Assembly: GCF_900100015.1 (NCBI RefSeq)
Contig: NZ_FNDD01000006.1
Coordinates: 1-64,000 of the forward strand
From: Vibrio xiamenensis
GTDB taxonomy: Bacteria > Pseudomonadota > Gammaproteobacteria > Enterobacterales > Vibrionaceae
Direction of reading: 5' to 3'
DNA length: 64,000 nucleotides
Positions 29,429 to 38,746 of the stretch are shown here, piece by piece. The notes under the pieces are model-generated. The model saw only the letters and a list, made by a program, of their open reading frames with translations, was not told where the DNA came from and ran no database searches. The position numbers and the translations under genes were made by a program. Within the stretch, counting starts at the first letter, position 1; each line of letters opens with the position of its first letter.

Positions 29429-30571
29429 TTAAGATTCGCCTAAACCTGACTCAATTGCGCTACCAATCGCCGCCAAGGCTTGCGCTGCATCGGAGCCTTC
29501 AGCGGTAAATTGCAGCTGATGGCCGTGCTTCACGCCAAGTGCAATGACCTTCATTAAGCTTTTTGCGTTAACAGATTTCCCGTCGCCATCCAAGTTTGTC
29601 ACCTTGATTGCTGAGTCAAATTTTTTCGCTTCAGCCACTAACATTGCGCCTGGACGAGCATGCAAACCGTGAGCATTTTTAATTTTGAAAACCGCAGTGT
29701 TGCCTTCGGATGAGCTAGGCTCGGTTGAAGAACTGATTTCACCTTCGTTAAATAGGCTAATCAGTGCCGGTGTTTTCGATTCCAATACGATGCTTTGCTT
29801 GCCATCAAAAATAAGCTGATTTAGCACAGACAGTGGCTTTTGGTGGGCACTGTTACATGCTGCAAAGGCAATCAAACCTTTGACTGGTAGATTGTCGTAT
29901 TCACAGCTGTTTATAGTGGTAACCAGAGACATAGCGGTGCGTTTTACCGCGCGATTTGAGCTTACAACCCAAAGCCCGTTACCTACGTGAGTGGGTTGCT
30001 TGGTGACAAGGTCTGCAACAAATTCAGCGTCGCAGCTACCGGTATTTTTCAACAGCCCGCCTGCAACCGCAGCCATTTGCACCATGTCGCTGGCTGGGAA
30101 ATCAAGTTGAATCAATGATGCATCAAAATCGCACTCTAACTGGATATCACCATTGAGTAGGGCAATGATCTGTTCGGCGCTGGTTGCCTGTTTAAGTTGT
30201 GCTTCAACACCATCTGCCGACAGCACTTTGGTCAACTGTTTTAAAATGCCTAAGTGCTCATCCGATTTCGCGGCGATACCAATCGCTAGGTAAGCTACGT
30301 TGCCGTCGCCCCAATCAACGCCATTTGGGAAGTGTTGTACCGTTACACCCGTTTTAATGACTTGATCGCGAGTGTCGGTGGTGCCGTGTGGAATCGCGAT
30401 ACCGCTACCTAAAAAAGTTGAATTTTGCTGTTCGCGATTGAGCATACCGTCAACGTAAGCAGGTTTGACTAAGCCTTGCTCCGCGAGTTGGTTTGCTAAG
30501 GATTGAATTGCTTGTTGTTTCGACTGGTACGATTGACCGAGTGTGATGTCTTGAGTATTTAGCTGGAGCAT
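29429..30571 (-). CDS. fruB: Fructose PTS diphosphoryl transfer protein FruB (EIIA-M-FPr)
   Basis: FruB carries phosphate to FruA. The 380 residues contain an EIIA domain (about 1-145) with the active His in GIAIPHGTTDTRD, a middle domain (about 150-285) and an HPr-like FPr domain (about 295-380) with the active His in NAHGLHARPGAML. The order and length match the E. coli and vibrio FruB. An AAAGAGG site precedes the ATG. It is the first gene of fruBKA. One Cra operator lies about 58 bases upstream of the start codon. Confidence 0.96.
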   Translation of the reverse strand: MLQLNTQDITLGQSYQSKQQAIQSLANQLAEQGLVKPAYVDGMLNREQQNSTFLGSGIAIPHGTTDTRDQVIKTGVTVQHFPNGVDWGDGNVAYLAIGIAAKSDEHLGILKQLTKVLSADGVEAQLKQATSAEQIIALLNGDIQLECDFDASLIQLDFPASDMVQMAAVAGGLLKNTGSCDAEFVADLVTKQPTHVGNGLWVVSSNRAVKRTAMSLVTTINSCEYDNLPVKGLIAFAACNSAHQKPLSVLNQLIFDGKQSIVLESKTPALISLFNEGEISSSTEPSSSEGNTAVFKIKNAHGLHARPGAMLVAEAKKFDSAIKVTNLDGDGKSVNAKSLMKVIALGVKHGHQLQFTAEGSDAAQALAAIGSAIESGLGES

Positions 30572-30628
30572 ACGTGCCTCTTTATCTTTGAATGATGTGG
30601 TTCATCGATAATCGTTATAATTCTGTTT

Positions 30629-30646
30629 AGCTGAATCGTTTCAGCT
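30629..30646. promoter_or_regulatory. Cra (FruR) operator 1, fruB side
   Basis: AGCTGAATCGTTTCAGCT is a near-perfect palindrome matching the Cra consensus TGAATCGATTCA, with one mismatch between arms. It is placed to repress fruBKA when fructose 1-phosphate is absent. Confidence 0.88.
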
Positions 30647-30737
30647 AGAGCTTAAAAAATTCAGCAAAAGGAAATATCTCATCCGATTGCTGTAAGTTTA
30701 GAATAGATTTCTAAATCTGATTCCTAAATCTCATTTT

Positions 30738-30776
30738 GCTGAATCCTTTCAGCTTTCAATGCTGAAACGTTTCAGC
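30738..30776. promoter_or_regulatory. Cra operators 2 and 3, cra side
   Basis: GCTGAATCCTTTCAGC at 30738-30753 and the perfect palindrome GCTGAAACGTTTCAGC at 30761-30776 lie 23 bases apart centre to centre, about 70-110 bases before the cra start. They could serve autoregulation of cra and looping to operator 1. Confidence 0.88.
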
Positions 30777-30846
30777 TTATAATGCAAATAAATCTACGAT
30801 CAGAATTAGGGATATTTGATCGACAGCACATATTGACGGTGGATAT

Positions 30847-31824
30847 ATGACACTAGATGAAATTGCCCGTTTGGCCGGGGTATCAAAAACAACGGCTAGC
30901 TATGTGATTAATGGCAAAGCGCAGAAATATCGAATCAGTGAAAAGACTCAACAAAAAGTTATGGCCGTTGTTGAAGAGCATAACTATCGTCCTGATCTTG
31001 CTGCGAGTTCGCTACGCGCAGGGAGCAGTCGTTCATTTGGCTTGATCATTCCTGATCTCGAAAACACCAGTTACGCGCGGTTAGCAAAACTGCTAGAACA
31101 ACATTCTCGAATTGCTGGTTACCAAATTCTCATTGGGTGTTCTGACGATGATCCGCAGACCGAAAAAAGCGTCGTGGATGCGCTCATCAGTCGTCGTATC
31201 GACGCATTATTTGTCGCAAGCTGTGTGCCTGACGCCAATGCTTTTTATCAAGCGTTGCAAAAACAAGGAACGCCGGTAATCGCGCTTGACCGTCCACTTG
31301 ATGACGAGCATTTTTCTTGCATTATTAGCGAAGATTTTAGCGGTGCGTTTGAGCTCACTCAGTCGCTGGTAAGTGACAATGTCACCAGTTATGGTTTGAT
31401 TGGTGCCTTGCCAGAACTGAATGTCTCCAAAGAGCGTCAACTAGGGTTTGAATCTGCGGTAAAACAGACGGATGGATCGATTAAAATAGGTTATGGTCAT
31501 CATTTCCACCGCGAAGAAGGACGACGAATTTTTCATTCATGGGTTAAAGAAAAAGCGCTACCGCAAGCGATTGTGACGACTTCCTATACTTTATTAGAAG
31601 GGGTGTTGGATGTGCTGATTCAATATCCCGAACTCGCAGGAAAAATTCGTCTCGGAACCTTTGGTGATAACCGCTTACTTGATTTTCTACCGATGAAGAT
31701 TAATTCGTTACCACAACAGTTTGAGCTGATTGCAGAAAGCGCACTTGAACATGCATTAAATGCAGCCGCGAAACGTTATCACTCAGGGATTGAGTTGGTG
31801 CCAAGGAAATTAGTGGTGCGCTAA
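30847..31824 (+). CDS. cra: Catabolite repressor/activator Cra (FruR)
   Basis: Cra is a LacI-family regulator controlling fructose use and central carbon flow. The 325 residues hold an N-terminal HTH (MTLDEIARLAGVSKTTASYVING), the hinge-region AASSLRAGSSRSFGLIIPDL and a sugar-binding-fold effector domain to the end. Length is close to E. coli Cra (334). It is divergent from fruBKA with 275 bases between that hold three operators matching its consensus. It probably represses fruBKA and itself, and is released by fructose 1-phosphate. Confidence 0.95.
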   Translation: MTLDEIARLAGVSKTTASYVINGKAQKYRISEKTQQKVMAVVEEHNYRPDLAASSLRAGSSRSFGLIIPDLENTSYARLAKLLEQHSRIAGYQILIGCSDDDPQTEKSVVDALISRRIDALFVASCVPDANAFYQALQKQGTPVIALDRPLDDEHFSCIISEDFSGAFELTQSLVSDNVTSYGLIGALPELNVSKERQLGFESAVKQTDGSIKIGYGHHFHREEGRRIFHSWVKEKALPQAIVTTSYTLLEGVLDVLIQYPELAGKIRLGTFGDNRLLDFLPMKINSLPQQFELIAESALEHALNAAAKRYHSGIELVPRKLVVR

Positions 31825-31875
31825 GCGCAAAATAGGATAAGCAACATACAGTCTGCTTGCAGTGGAGCGATGTTG

Positions 31876-31912
31876 AATGTTGCTTAAGCGAATTGCGAGC
31901 TTAAGCAACATT
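31876..31912. terminator. Long perfect stem-loop between cra and the small barrel gene
   Basis: AATGTTGCTTAAGC (31876-31889) pairs exactly with GCTTAAGCAACATT (31899-31912), a 14-base stem with a nine-base loop. It lies between two convergent genes. There is no clear T-run, so a role as terminator is likely by position but not by a classical tail. Confidence 0.6.
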
Positions 31913-31943
31913 GCTCATGGGAGAGTCAATCGTCAGCAAGCAG

Positions 31944-32459
31944 TTAAAACTGAAAACGTACCGACATTGTTAATTGCGGACCTAATGTTCCATCATTGCG
32001 AGTTTCAGCAGCAATGGTCAGTTGATCCGTTGAATGAAAACGTACTCCAGCGTGAAATACTGAATTCTCATCGTTAGTGCCAATAAGCGCAGTGGCTTCG
32101 ATTTGATTGGTTACCCAAACCCGTCCACCGATACTCATCTCTTTTTTGGTTTCCGTGCCATTGCCATTCGAGTCTGAATAGCGGATACCGTGAAAAATAA
32201 ACTGACCAAATACATCCGCGAAAGGTGTGACTGGTCCGTTAAAGCCAATACCTGCTCCTAAGTCATAATAACCATTAAAGCCACTGTCCACTCGAGCTAA
32301 TACGTGCGAATTATCAGTAAGATTGGTGCTGAATTCAACGCCTGACGTATCTGGGTTGACCGCTGTTCTCACTTCAAGATAGTTATAATTAAAATTGTTC
32401 GCGTAGGCGCTTGGTAGCACACTGAACGCGAAGAGACTCGCGATGAGCTTGGTTTTCAA
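31944..32459 (-). CDS. Small outer-membrane beta-barrel protein, function unknown
   Basis: The 171-residue product has a signal peptide (MKTKLIASLFAFSVLPSAYA, cleavage near residue 20). The remainder alternates polar and hydrophobic residues with Gly-rich turns and ends MSVRFQF, with the C-terminal Phe typical of an outer-membrane barrel. Estimated at about eight strands by pattern. I do not recognise a named family. It is convergent with cra and separated from cobQ by 600 bases that include a tiny ORF. Confidence 0.7.
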   Translation of the reverse strand: MKTKLIASLFAFSVLPSAYANNFNYNYLEVRTAVNPDTSGVEFSTNLTDNSHVLARVDSGFNGYYDLGAGIGFNGPVTPFADVFGQFIFHGIRYSDSNGNGTETKKEMSIGGRVWVTNQIEATALIGTNDENSVFHAGVRFHSTDQLTIAAETRNDGTLGPQLTMSVRFQF

Positions 32460-32741
32460 AATCGACTCCAGCTACAAATATCGTTATTAAATAGAATGGT
32501 CTGCAATAAATACGCCATATATTAACTTTAGTTGTAGATATTAGCGAAGAGTTTATAAAGCTCATCGATATTTGATGCCAATTTGTGATAATTTGCCAAG
32601 ATTCATTTGCGTGATCAGTAATTTGCAGCATTTTATTGGTTTGAAGTTATAAAAATTCGCCCATCCGACTGCTATTCTTCAAGCTTTTTTATGCAGAAAG
32701 TTTGTCCATTAGTTGTCGTTTAATCATAGTAACCGACTGTT

Positions 32742-32891
32742 TTACATAGATTCGTCGTAGAACGTTTGACTTTCCATTGAATCGCGAAACACGTCGTATA
32801 CCCGATATTCCAGTAGGGGATTAAGTGTTAAGTTGAGATTGAGCAAGGCAAGTAGTACCAAGGTAAGCAAATGGCCTGGGACGTTTTTCAT
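32742..32891 (-). CDS. Possible 49-residue small membrane or secreted protein
   Basis: On the minus strand an ATG at 32891 follows GGAG by eight bases and opens 49 codons: MKNVPGHLLTLVLLALLNL is a hydrophobic N-terminal helix, followed by a polar tail ending TFYDESM. The leading helix could be a membrane anchor or a signal peptide. I know no family. Support is the ribosome binding site plus a coherent hydrophobic-then-polar layout. It stands alone, divergent from cobQ. Confidence 0.45.
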   Translation of the reverse strand: MKNVPGHLLTLVLLALLNLNLTLNPLLEYRVYDVFRDSMESQTFYDESM

Positions 32892-33060
32892 GATAAATAC
32901 TCCATCTTGTAATCTAAGGTCGACTGCGTTTCTTAAATGCGATTATCGACTTAAGTTGTTGAATCCCACTTGATTACGCCATTCATATGCGGTTCATTTT
33001 ATTGAGAATGAGGATCAATAAGGAGTATGATGAATGATTAAATTACATTAAGAGAATGAC

Positions 33061-34524
33061 ATGGCAGTTCAATCTTCTCATTTGATGGTTCAGGGAACGA
33101 CATCTGACGCAGGAAAAAGCGCGTTGGTTGCGGCTCTGTGCCGAGTGTTACAACGCCGCGGTGTAAAAGTAGCGCCCTTTAAACCGCAAAATATGGCGCT
33201 CAATAGTGCGGTTACCCCAGACGGTGGCGAGATTGGTCGAGCGCAAGCGGTGCAAGCGCAGGCATGTAAAATTTCGCCTACCGTGCACATGAATCCGGTA
33301 TTACTCAAGCCCAATTCTGATACCGGCGCCCAAGTGATTTTACAGGGCAAAGCCATTAAGAATATGGAAGCGTGGGGCTATCACGGTTATAAAAAAGTGG
33401 CGCTGCCTAAAGTCCTTGAATCGTTTGAGCTTTTGTGTCAGCAATACGAGGTTGTATTGATTGAAGGCGCAGGGAGTCCGGCGGAAGTCAACCTGCGTGA
33501 CAACGACATCGCCAATATGGGATTTGCAGAAGCTGCGGATGTTCCGGTGATCATCGTGGCAGACATTGATAGAGGCGGGGTGTTCGCCCACTTGTATGGC
33601 ACTCTGGCGCTGCTTTCTGAATCTGAGCAACAGCGCGTAAAAGGTTTCGTTATTAATCGTTTTCGTGGTGATGTAACGCTTTTGCAGCCAGGTCTGGACT
33701 GGTTAGAGCAAAAAACCGGTAAACCGGTTATCGGCGTATTGCCTTATTTGCACGGTTTTCAACTTGAAGCTGAGGATGCAATAGCTTATGACCAATCGCT
33801 CGGCGAGCAAGTTAAGTTAAAAGTGGTGGTACCGGTGCTAACACGTATTAGCAACCACACCGATTTTGACCCTTTGCGCCATCATCCCGACATTGATTTT
33901 CGCTATGTGCGTAAAGGGGAGCGGCTCACTGATGCCGATGTGATTATTCTACCAGGGACTAAATCGGTGATGGCCGATCTTGAGTTTTTCCGTCAACAAG
34001 GGTGGGAAAAGGATTTATTAAGACACCTAAGATTTGGCGGAAAAGTGATTGGTATCTGTGGGGGTTATCAAATGCTCGGAAGGTTTATTTCCGATCCTGA
34101 TGGTGTGGAAGGAAGCGCCGGAAGTGTCAACGGACTCGGGCTACTTGACACTCACACGGTGTTAACCGCAACCAAAGCGTTAACCAATGTACAAGGTACG
34201 CTGAATCTAAACCAGCAAACAGCGCACATCACCGGATACGAAATTCATGTCGGGCGCACCACAGTGAATCCACCGCAGGTTCAGCCGATCAGCTTAGATT
34301 CAGGCAGCCTTGACGGTGTGGTTAGCGAATGCAACCAAATTTTTGCAACTTACTTACATGGGTTGTTTGATCACCCTCAAGCCTTTCAGTTGATTTGCGA
34401 ATGGCTTGGTCTGACGTCGATTGATGTTCCATCTCACCACGCTATTCAAGAACGTGCAATCGACCAAATCGCGGATGCTGTTGAGCAGCATCTTAATCTT
34501 GGCCTCATTTGGCCTAACTATTAA
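33061..34524 (+). CDS. cobQ: Cobyric acid synthase
   Basis: This enzyme amidates cobyrinic acid a,c-diamide at four sites, with ATP and glutamine, in cobalamin synthesis. The 487 residues contain a P-loop-like opening [23 protein letters not shown], the signature [13 protein letters not shown], and [20 protein letters not shown]-terminal glutamine amidotransferase domain has the nucleophile Cys in [14 protein letters not shown] and a late His in YLHGLFDHP. Only this cobalamin gene is in the window, so its partners must be elsewhere. modA follows by 15 bases and may be cotranscribed. Confidence 0.95.
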   Translation: MAVQSSHLMVQGTTSDAGKSALVAALCRVLQRRGVKVAPFKPQNMALNSAVTPDGGEIGRAQAVQAQACKISPTVHMNPVLLKPNSDTGAQVILQGKAIKNMEAWGYHGYKKVALPKVLESFELLCQQYEVVLIEGAGSPAEVNLRDNDIANMGFAEAADVPVIIVADIDRGGVFAHLYGTLALLSESEQQRVKGFVINRFRGDVTLLQPGLDWLEQKTGKPVIGVLPYLHGFQLEAEDAIAYDQSLGEQVKLKVVVPVLTRISNHTDFDPLRHHPDIDFRYVRKGERLTDADVIILPGTKSVMADLEFFRQQGWEKDLLRHLRFGGKVIGICGGYQMLGRFISDPDGVEGSAGSVNGLGLLDTHTVLTATKALTNVQGTLNLNQQTAHITGYEIHVGRTTVNPPQVQPISLDSGSLDGVVSECNQIFATYLHGLFDHPQAFQLICEWLGLTSIDVPSHHAIQERAIDQIADAVEQHLNLGLIWPNY

Positions 34525-34539
34525 TTAAGTGGTAAACCA

Positions 34540-35280
34540 ATGATAAAACAGACTCTTCCTTTATGTTTGCTCGCCGTCGCGCTTTCAACCTCGGCGGAAG
34601 AACTGCATGTTTATGCCGCCTCTTCAATGACCAACGCGGTGGGCGATCTCGCCACTCAGTTTGAAAAAAATCATCAAGATGTCAAAGTGACTCCGGTTTA
34701 TGCAAGCTCTTCGTCATTAGCAAGGCAGATCGAAAACGGCGCACCAGCAGATGTCTTTATCTCTGCCAATGAAAAATGGGTCAGTTACCTTAAAGACAAA
34801 AAAATTATCGCTGCGGATCATGTTGATTTTCTGGCAACCAACAAATTAGTCCTGATTGAACCAAAAGGTGATGACGCAAAATTTGACTTAAGTGATGCCA
34901 CTGCATGGGTCGATGCGCTGCAAGGCACGCGTCTTGCCATCGGTAATACTCAAGCGGTACCTGCAGGTATCTACGGCAAAGAAACGCTAGAAGCGCTAAA
35001 AGTTTGGCCTGAAGTGGAAAAGCATACCGCGCCAACTAATAACGTACGAATCGCGCTGGCTTTAGTTGAACGTGGTGAGTCGAAATTGGGTATTGTGTAT
35101 AAAACCGATGCGTTACAATCCGACAAAGTCGCGATTGCCGCCGAGTTTGATGACAAACTGCACACGCCGATTCGTTACCCAATGGCGACACTCAACGACC
35201 AAGACGCCACTAAGGCGTTTGGCGAGTTTTTGAAAACCGCACAAGCGCGTCAAGTCTTGGCGAAATATGGTTTTAATTGA
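34540..35280 (+). CDS. modA: Molybdate-binding periplasmic protein ModA
   Basis: ModA captures molybdate for the ModBC transporter. The 246-residue product has a short signal peptide (cleavage near residue 18-19, after the TSA/EEL region), then the family opening LHVYAASSMTNAVGDLATQF. The binding residues are in the ASSMTNA, YASSSSLARQIE and APADVFISAN segments. IGNTQAVPAGIYGKE and LGIVYKTDAL are further signatures. It leads the modABC operon, and modB overlaps its stop by four bases. No modE regulator is in the window. Confidence 0.95.
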   Translation: MIKQTLPLCLLAVALSTSAEELHVYAASSMTNAVGDLATQFEKNHQDVKVTPVYASSSSLARQIENGAPADVFISANEKWVSYLKDKKIIAADHVDFLATNKLVLIEPKGDDAKFDLSDATAWVDALQGTRLAIGNTQAVPAGIYGKETLEALKVWPEVEKHTAPTNNVRIALALVERGESKLGIVYKTDALQSDKVAIAAEFDDKLHTPIRYPMATLNDQDATKAFGEFLKTAQARQVLAKYGFN

Positions 35281-35987
35281 GTAGTATTGTGAATGTGATT
35301 ACCGATTACGAATATCAAGCTGTACTCATCAGCTTAAAAGTAGCGCTGTTTGCGCTGCTTTGGCTGTTGCCGATTGGCTTGTCGCTCGCTTGGGTATTGG
35401 CGCGCAAACAGTTCATAGGCAAAAGCTTGCTCGATAGCGTAATTCATTTACCTTTGGTCATGCCGCCTGTGGTGATTGGTTATTTATTACTAGTCACCAT
35501 GGGAAGACAAGGAATCATTGGCAAGTGGTTGTATGAACATTTTGGATTGGTGTTCAGTTTCACTTGGAAAGGCGCGGTTATCGCCTGTGTCGTGGTGTCT
35601 TTACCGCTGATGGTGCGCTCCATTCGGCTCAGTTTAGAAAGTGTGGATAACAAACTCGAACAGGCAGCGGCGACGCTCGGCGCTTCCTCTTGGCGGGTAT
35701 TCTGGACCATCACGCTACCATTAACCATTCCCGGTTTAATTACGGGGTCTATGTTGGCCTTTGCGCGTTCACTTGGCGAATTTGGCGCCACAATCACCTT
35801 CGTTTCAAATATCCCGGGCGAAACACAGACCATCCCATTGGCCATGTACAGTTTTATTGAGACCCCAGGCGCTGAAGCTCAAGCGGCGCGTCTTTGTGTC
35901 ATTTCCATTGTCATCGCTTTAGGTTCATTGATGGCTTCAGAATGGTTTGCTCGTCGGGTTGCCAAACGATTAGGAGCGAAATCATGA
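35277..35987 (+). CDS. modB: Molybdate ABC transporter permease ModB
   Basis: This 236-residue inner-membrane permease has about five to six hydrophobic segments. The permease loop [21 protein letters not shown] is the EAA-type motif that docks on Mod[17 protein letters not shown] and [21 protein letters not shown] are ModB signatures. The apparent start is a TTG at 35277 overlapping the modA stop; a GTG at 35289 is an alternative. The stop overlaps the modC start by four bases, so all three mod genes are coupled. Confidence 0.95.
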   Translation: MSSIVNVITDYEYQAVLISLKVALFALLWLLPIGLSLAWVLARKQFIGKSLLDSVIHLPLVMPPVVIGYLLLVTMGRQGIIGKWLYEHFGLVFSFTWKGAVIACVVVSLPLMVRSIRLSLESVDNKLEQAAATLGASSWRVFWTITLPLTIPGLITGSMLAFARSLGEFGATITFVSNIPGETQTIPLAMYSFIETPGAEAQAARLCVISIVIALGSLMASEWFARRVAKRLGAKS

Positions 35988-37090
35988 GCGATTTACAGCT
36001 GCGTTTTCGCAAACAGTTAGGCGATACCCATATTGATGTTGATTTGGCGATCCCAAGTTCAGGGGTGACGGCGATTTTTGGCCGTTCAGGTGCAGGAAAA
36101 ACCTCGCTTATTAACGTTATTTCTGGATTGATTTGTCCTGATGATGGTGAGATCACCTTCAATGGCCGCACCTTATTTAGTAAGGCTCAAGGGATCAATG
36201 TACCAATTCACCGACGTAATATCGGATATGTGTTTCAAGAGGCGCGTCTGTTTCCTCATTACAGTGTTAAGGGAAACTTGCTCTACGGTGTGAAAGAAAT
36301 CGACGCGGCGCAATTCGATACCATTACATCGTTATTAGCAATCCAGCATCTTCTGAAACGTTTTCCGCACCAACTTTCAGGTGGCGAGAAGCAACGAGTG
36401 GCTATCGGACGCGCCTTACTCAGCAAGCCTGATATTTTGCTGATGGATGAACCACTAGCGTCGCTTGACCTTCCTCGAAAACGCGAAGTTTTGCCATTTC
36501 TTGAACAGTTGACCGAGCGGGTCAAACTGCCCATCGTTTACGTCTCACACAGTTTAGATGAAGTGTTGCGTCTGGCAAGACACTTGGTCGTGATTGACAA
36601 GGGGCAGGTGACCATCAGCGGCCGTTTAGAAAATGTTTGGGCAAGCGCTGCAATGCGGCCATGGCAATCGTATGCTGAGCAAAGCAGCCTGTTTGAAGGT
36701 CGAATTAGCGAGCACTGGCAAAAATACGCGTTAAGTAAAGTGTCGATAGCACCCAATGTCGCTTTATGGGTTCAAAAGGTCGACATGCCTGTCAACTCAA
36801 GTGTGCGAATGCAAATTCGCGCTAATGATGTTTCGCTCACCACGGTAAAGCCGCAATCCACGTCGATTCGAAACATACTGCCAGCAACGGTAAAAAGTGT
36901 CGAAGTGCTCCATGACTCAATCGACAAACAAAGTGTCGCCGTTGAAGTTGAGTTAGCACGCGAATGCTTTTTGTGGGCTAGGTTGACTGCGTGGGCGGTT
37001 GATGAGTTGAACTTGAAACCGGGCGATGATGTATACGTGCAGGTTAAAGGCGCGAGTATTTCACAAAAAGACGTCAGTCTCAGTCATTAA
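35984..37090 (+). CDS. modC: Molybdate ABC transporter ATPase ModC
   Basis: ModC powers molybdate import. From the ATG at 35984, preceded by TAGGAG, the product has 368 residues; the longer frame from 35894 lies inside modB. It shows Walker [12 protein letters not shown], the ABC signature [15 protein letters not shown], Walker [13 protein letters not shown] and the H-loop [12 protein letters not shown]-terminal Mop/TOBE-type domain (about 285-365) probably senses oxyanion. The operon ends at a terminator directly after the stop. Confidence 0.96.
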   Translation: MSDLQLRFRKQLGDTHIDVDLAIPSSGVTAIFGRSGAGKTSLINVISGLICPDDGEITFNGRTLFSKAQGINVPIHRRNIGYVFQEARLFPHYSVKGNLLYGVKEIDAAQFDTITSLLAIQHLLKRFPHQLSGGEKQRVAIGRALLSKPDILLMDEPLASLDLPRKREVLPFLEQLTERVKLPIVYVSHSLDEVLRLARHLVVIDKGQVTISGRLENVWASAAMRPWQSYAEQSSLFEGRISEHWQKYALSKVSIAPNVALWVQKVDMPVNSSVRMQIRANDVSLTTVKPQSTSIRNILPATVKSVEVLHDSIDKQSVAVEVELARECFLWARLTAWAVDELNLKPGDDVYVQVKGASISQKDVSLSH

Positions 37091-37091
37091 A

Positions 37092-37119
37092 AAAGCCGCT
37101 TAAAGCGGCTTTCATTTTT
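37092..37119. terminator. Intrinsic terminator after modC
   Basis: AAAGCCGCTT (37092-37101) pairs with AAGCGGCTTT (37103-37112), leaving a tight loop once end pairs open, and a T-run follows to about 37119. It begins one base after the modC stop and also serves the convergent gene. Confidence 0.88.
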
Positions 37120-37128
37120 TCTATTTGC

Positions 37129-37566
37129 TTATTTAGCAAATACGTCTTTAAAGTCTTTTTTCAGTAGCGGGTCGCGACGCGCTTTCTTGATCTGCTTGAC
37201 CATATCTTTTATGCAGTTGAAGAGCACTTGATCGAGCAATTGAGCACGGTATTGCTCTTTGTCATCGTCACTCATTCCTTCGGGAAGATTGAGTGTTGGA
37301 AACTCTTCCATCACATTGATTCCCGCGAAAGATTGGCTGACCGAAATGAGCGCGTGAAACTGTTCGAAGTTGTCCAAAATATTTTGGGCGCTGGCAGGGA
37401 GTGAGTTCCATGCTTCACGTACAGACTCTTCAGAAACCTCGTGGATTGAAGCGACCATGTTATACATTGCTTCCGGTACATCATCAAAAGCAATGACTTG
37501 ACGAAGTTCAGGAGAGAGCTGTTCAAGGGTTACGTCCACTTGCTCTGGGGTGTTTGAGTCAGACAT
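37129..37566 (-). CDS. hypothetical acidic helical protein, 145 residues
   Basis: I do not recognise a named family. The protein is soluble, acidic and helical in its first 110 residues, with a basic tail (VKQIKKARRDPLLKKDF) of about 30 residues. It has no signal peptide, cysteines in pairs or membrane segments. The composition looks like a genuine Vibrio gene, and the acidic body with a basic end suggests a partner-binding protein, which is inference only. It converges on modC and is divergent from the response regulator at 37751. Confidence 0.7.
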   Translation of the reverse strand: MSDSNTPEQVDVTLEQLSPELRQVIAFDDVPEAMYNMVASIHEVSEESVREAWNSLPASAQNILDNFEQFHALISVSQSFAGINVMEEFPTLNLPEGMSDDDKEQYRAQLLDQVLFNCIKDMVKQIKKARRDPLLKKDFKDVFAK

Positions 37567-37750
37567 CTGATTGTTCTCGTAGTAAAATGAGCCGCTATGC
37601 TAAAAAAAACGCTTTAAAAGTCAACCTTAGTGGCAGGTTTTTGTCTTTCTATTACGCTTAAATAACATAGACCCGTTTAGGCATCACCTTGATGCACAAA
37701 TAATTCTAAGCGAAATTGGCGATGATGCGAGCGAATAGTAAGGGGAACGA

Positions 37751-38719
37751 TTGAATATTAGTTGTTCAGCGATGCGAATTCTGCTGGTTGACGACGTGCA
37801 AATGGAGCGCATGCAACTTGCTATTCGCCTAAAGCAATTGGGGCATACCGTTGAAATGGCATCCTCGGGCCAGCAAGCGATGGACATTTACGGCAGTTTT
37901 GATCCTGAACTGGTGTTGCTTGATGTATCAATGCCAGGTGTTGATGGTTTTGAAGTGTGTCGCCAAATTCGTGAGCAATTTGCAGACTGGATTCCCATCA
38001 TCTTTTTAAGTGGACATGACCAACCCGAAATGATCGCTTCAGCGATAGAGGCGGGTGGGGATGACTATTTAGTTAAGCCGGTTGATAAAATCGTACTCAA
38101 TTCAAAGCTTGTTGCCATGCAACGTATTGCGCTAATGCGTCGTGAACTCAAAGCCAAAACCGCCGAGCTTGCAAAACTCAATAATATCCTTCAGCAGCAG
38201 GCCACTGAAGATAGCCTTACCAATCTCAAAAATCGCCGCTATACCGATAACAAACTCCAAGAGTTGATTGCTTTGCATGGCCGCCATCAGTTTTGGTTAA
38301 GTTTAATCCTAATTGATGTTGACAATTTCAAGTTGTTTAATGACACCTATGGCCATATCGCCGGTGACAAATGTTTGGTTGCTCTGTCTGGTTTGTTATT
38401 GAAGCTCTTTGTCCGTAGTGGTGAATTTGTCGCCCGTTACGGCGGCGAAGAGTTTGTTATTGTGCTTCCCCATAGTAACTTAGAACAAGCGCAGCAACAG
38501 GCTAGGCGAATCCAACTGGCGGTTGCCGAACTAGATTATTCTCAAAACGTTAACTTTACATTACCACCTGTGACATTGTCACAAGGTGTGCTTAGTTTGG
38601 TTCCCTCAGGGAGTGAAACAGTAGACCAATTGTATCAAGACGTTGACAGAGCGATGTATAAAGCAAAAAAAGCTGGGAAAAATTGCTTCGTTGTTCATAG
38701 TGATGAAATACGAAACTGA
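37751..38719 (+). CDS. Response regulator diguanylate cyclase (REC-GGDEF)
   Basis: This 322-residue protein has a receiver domain (about 8-125) with acidic pocket LVDD and phosphoacceptor Asp58 in LVLLDVSMPG, counted from a TTG start at 37751. A helical linker and a GGDEF domain (about 165-318) with active site RYGGEEF follow. The inhibitory site position reads RSGE, not RxxD, so product feedback may be weaker. AGGGGA stands four bases before the TTG; an ATG at 37772 is possible but far from any site. No cognate kinase is adjacent. An outer-membrane barrel gene follows by 27 bases and is probably cotranscribed. Confidence 0.92.
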   Translation: MNISCSAMRILLVDDVQMERMQLAIRLKQLGHTVEMASSGQQAMDIYGSFDPELVLLDVSMPGVDGFEVCRQIREQFADWIPIIFLSGHDQPEMIASAIEAGGDDYLVKPVDKIVLNSKLVAMQRIALMRRELKAKTAELAKLNNILQQQATEDSLTNLKNRRYTDNKLQELIALHGRHQFWLSLILIDVDNFKLFNDTYGHIAGDKCLVALSGLLLKLFVRSGEFVARYGGEEFVIVLPHSNLEQAQQQARRIQLAVAELDYSQNVNFTLPPVTLSQGVLSLVPSGSETVDQLYQDVDRAMYKAKKAGKNCFVVHSDEIRN

Positions 38720-38746
38720 GTTGAACGATGGATTGTTTTTCGCTTT

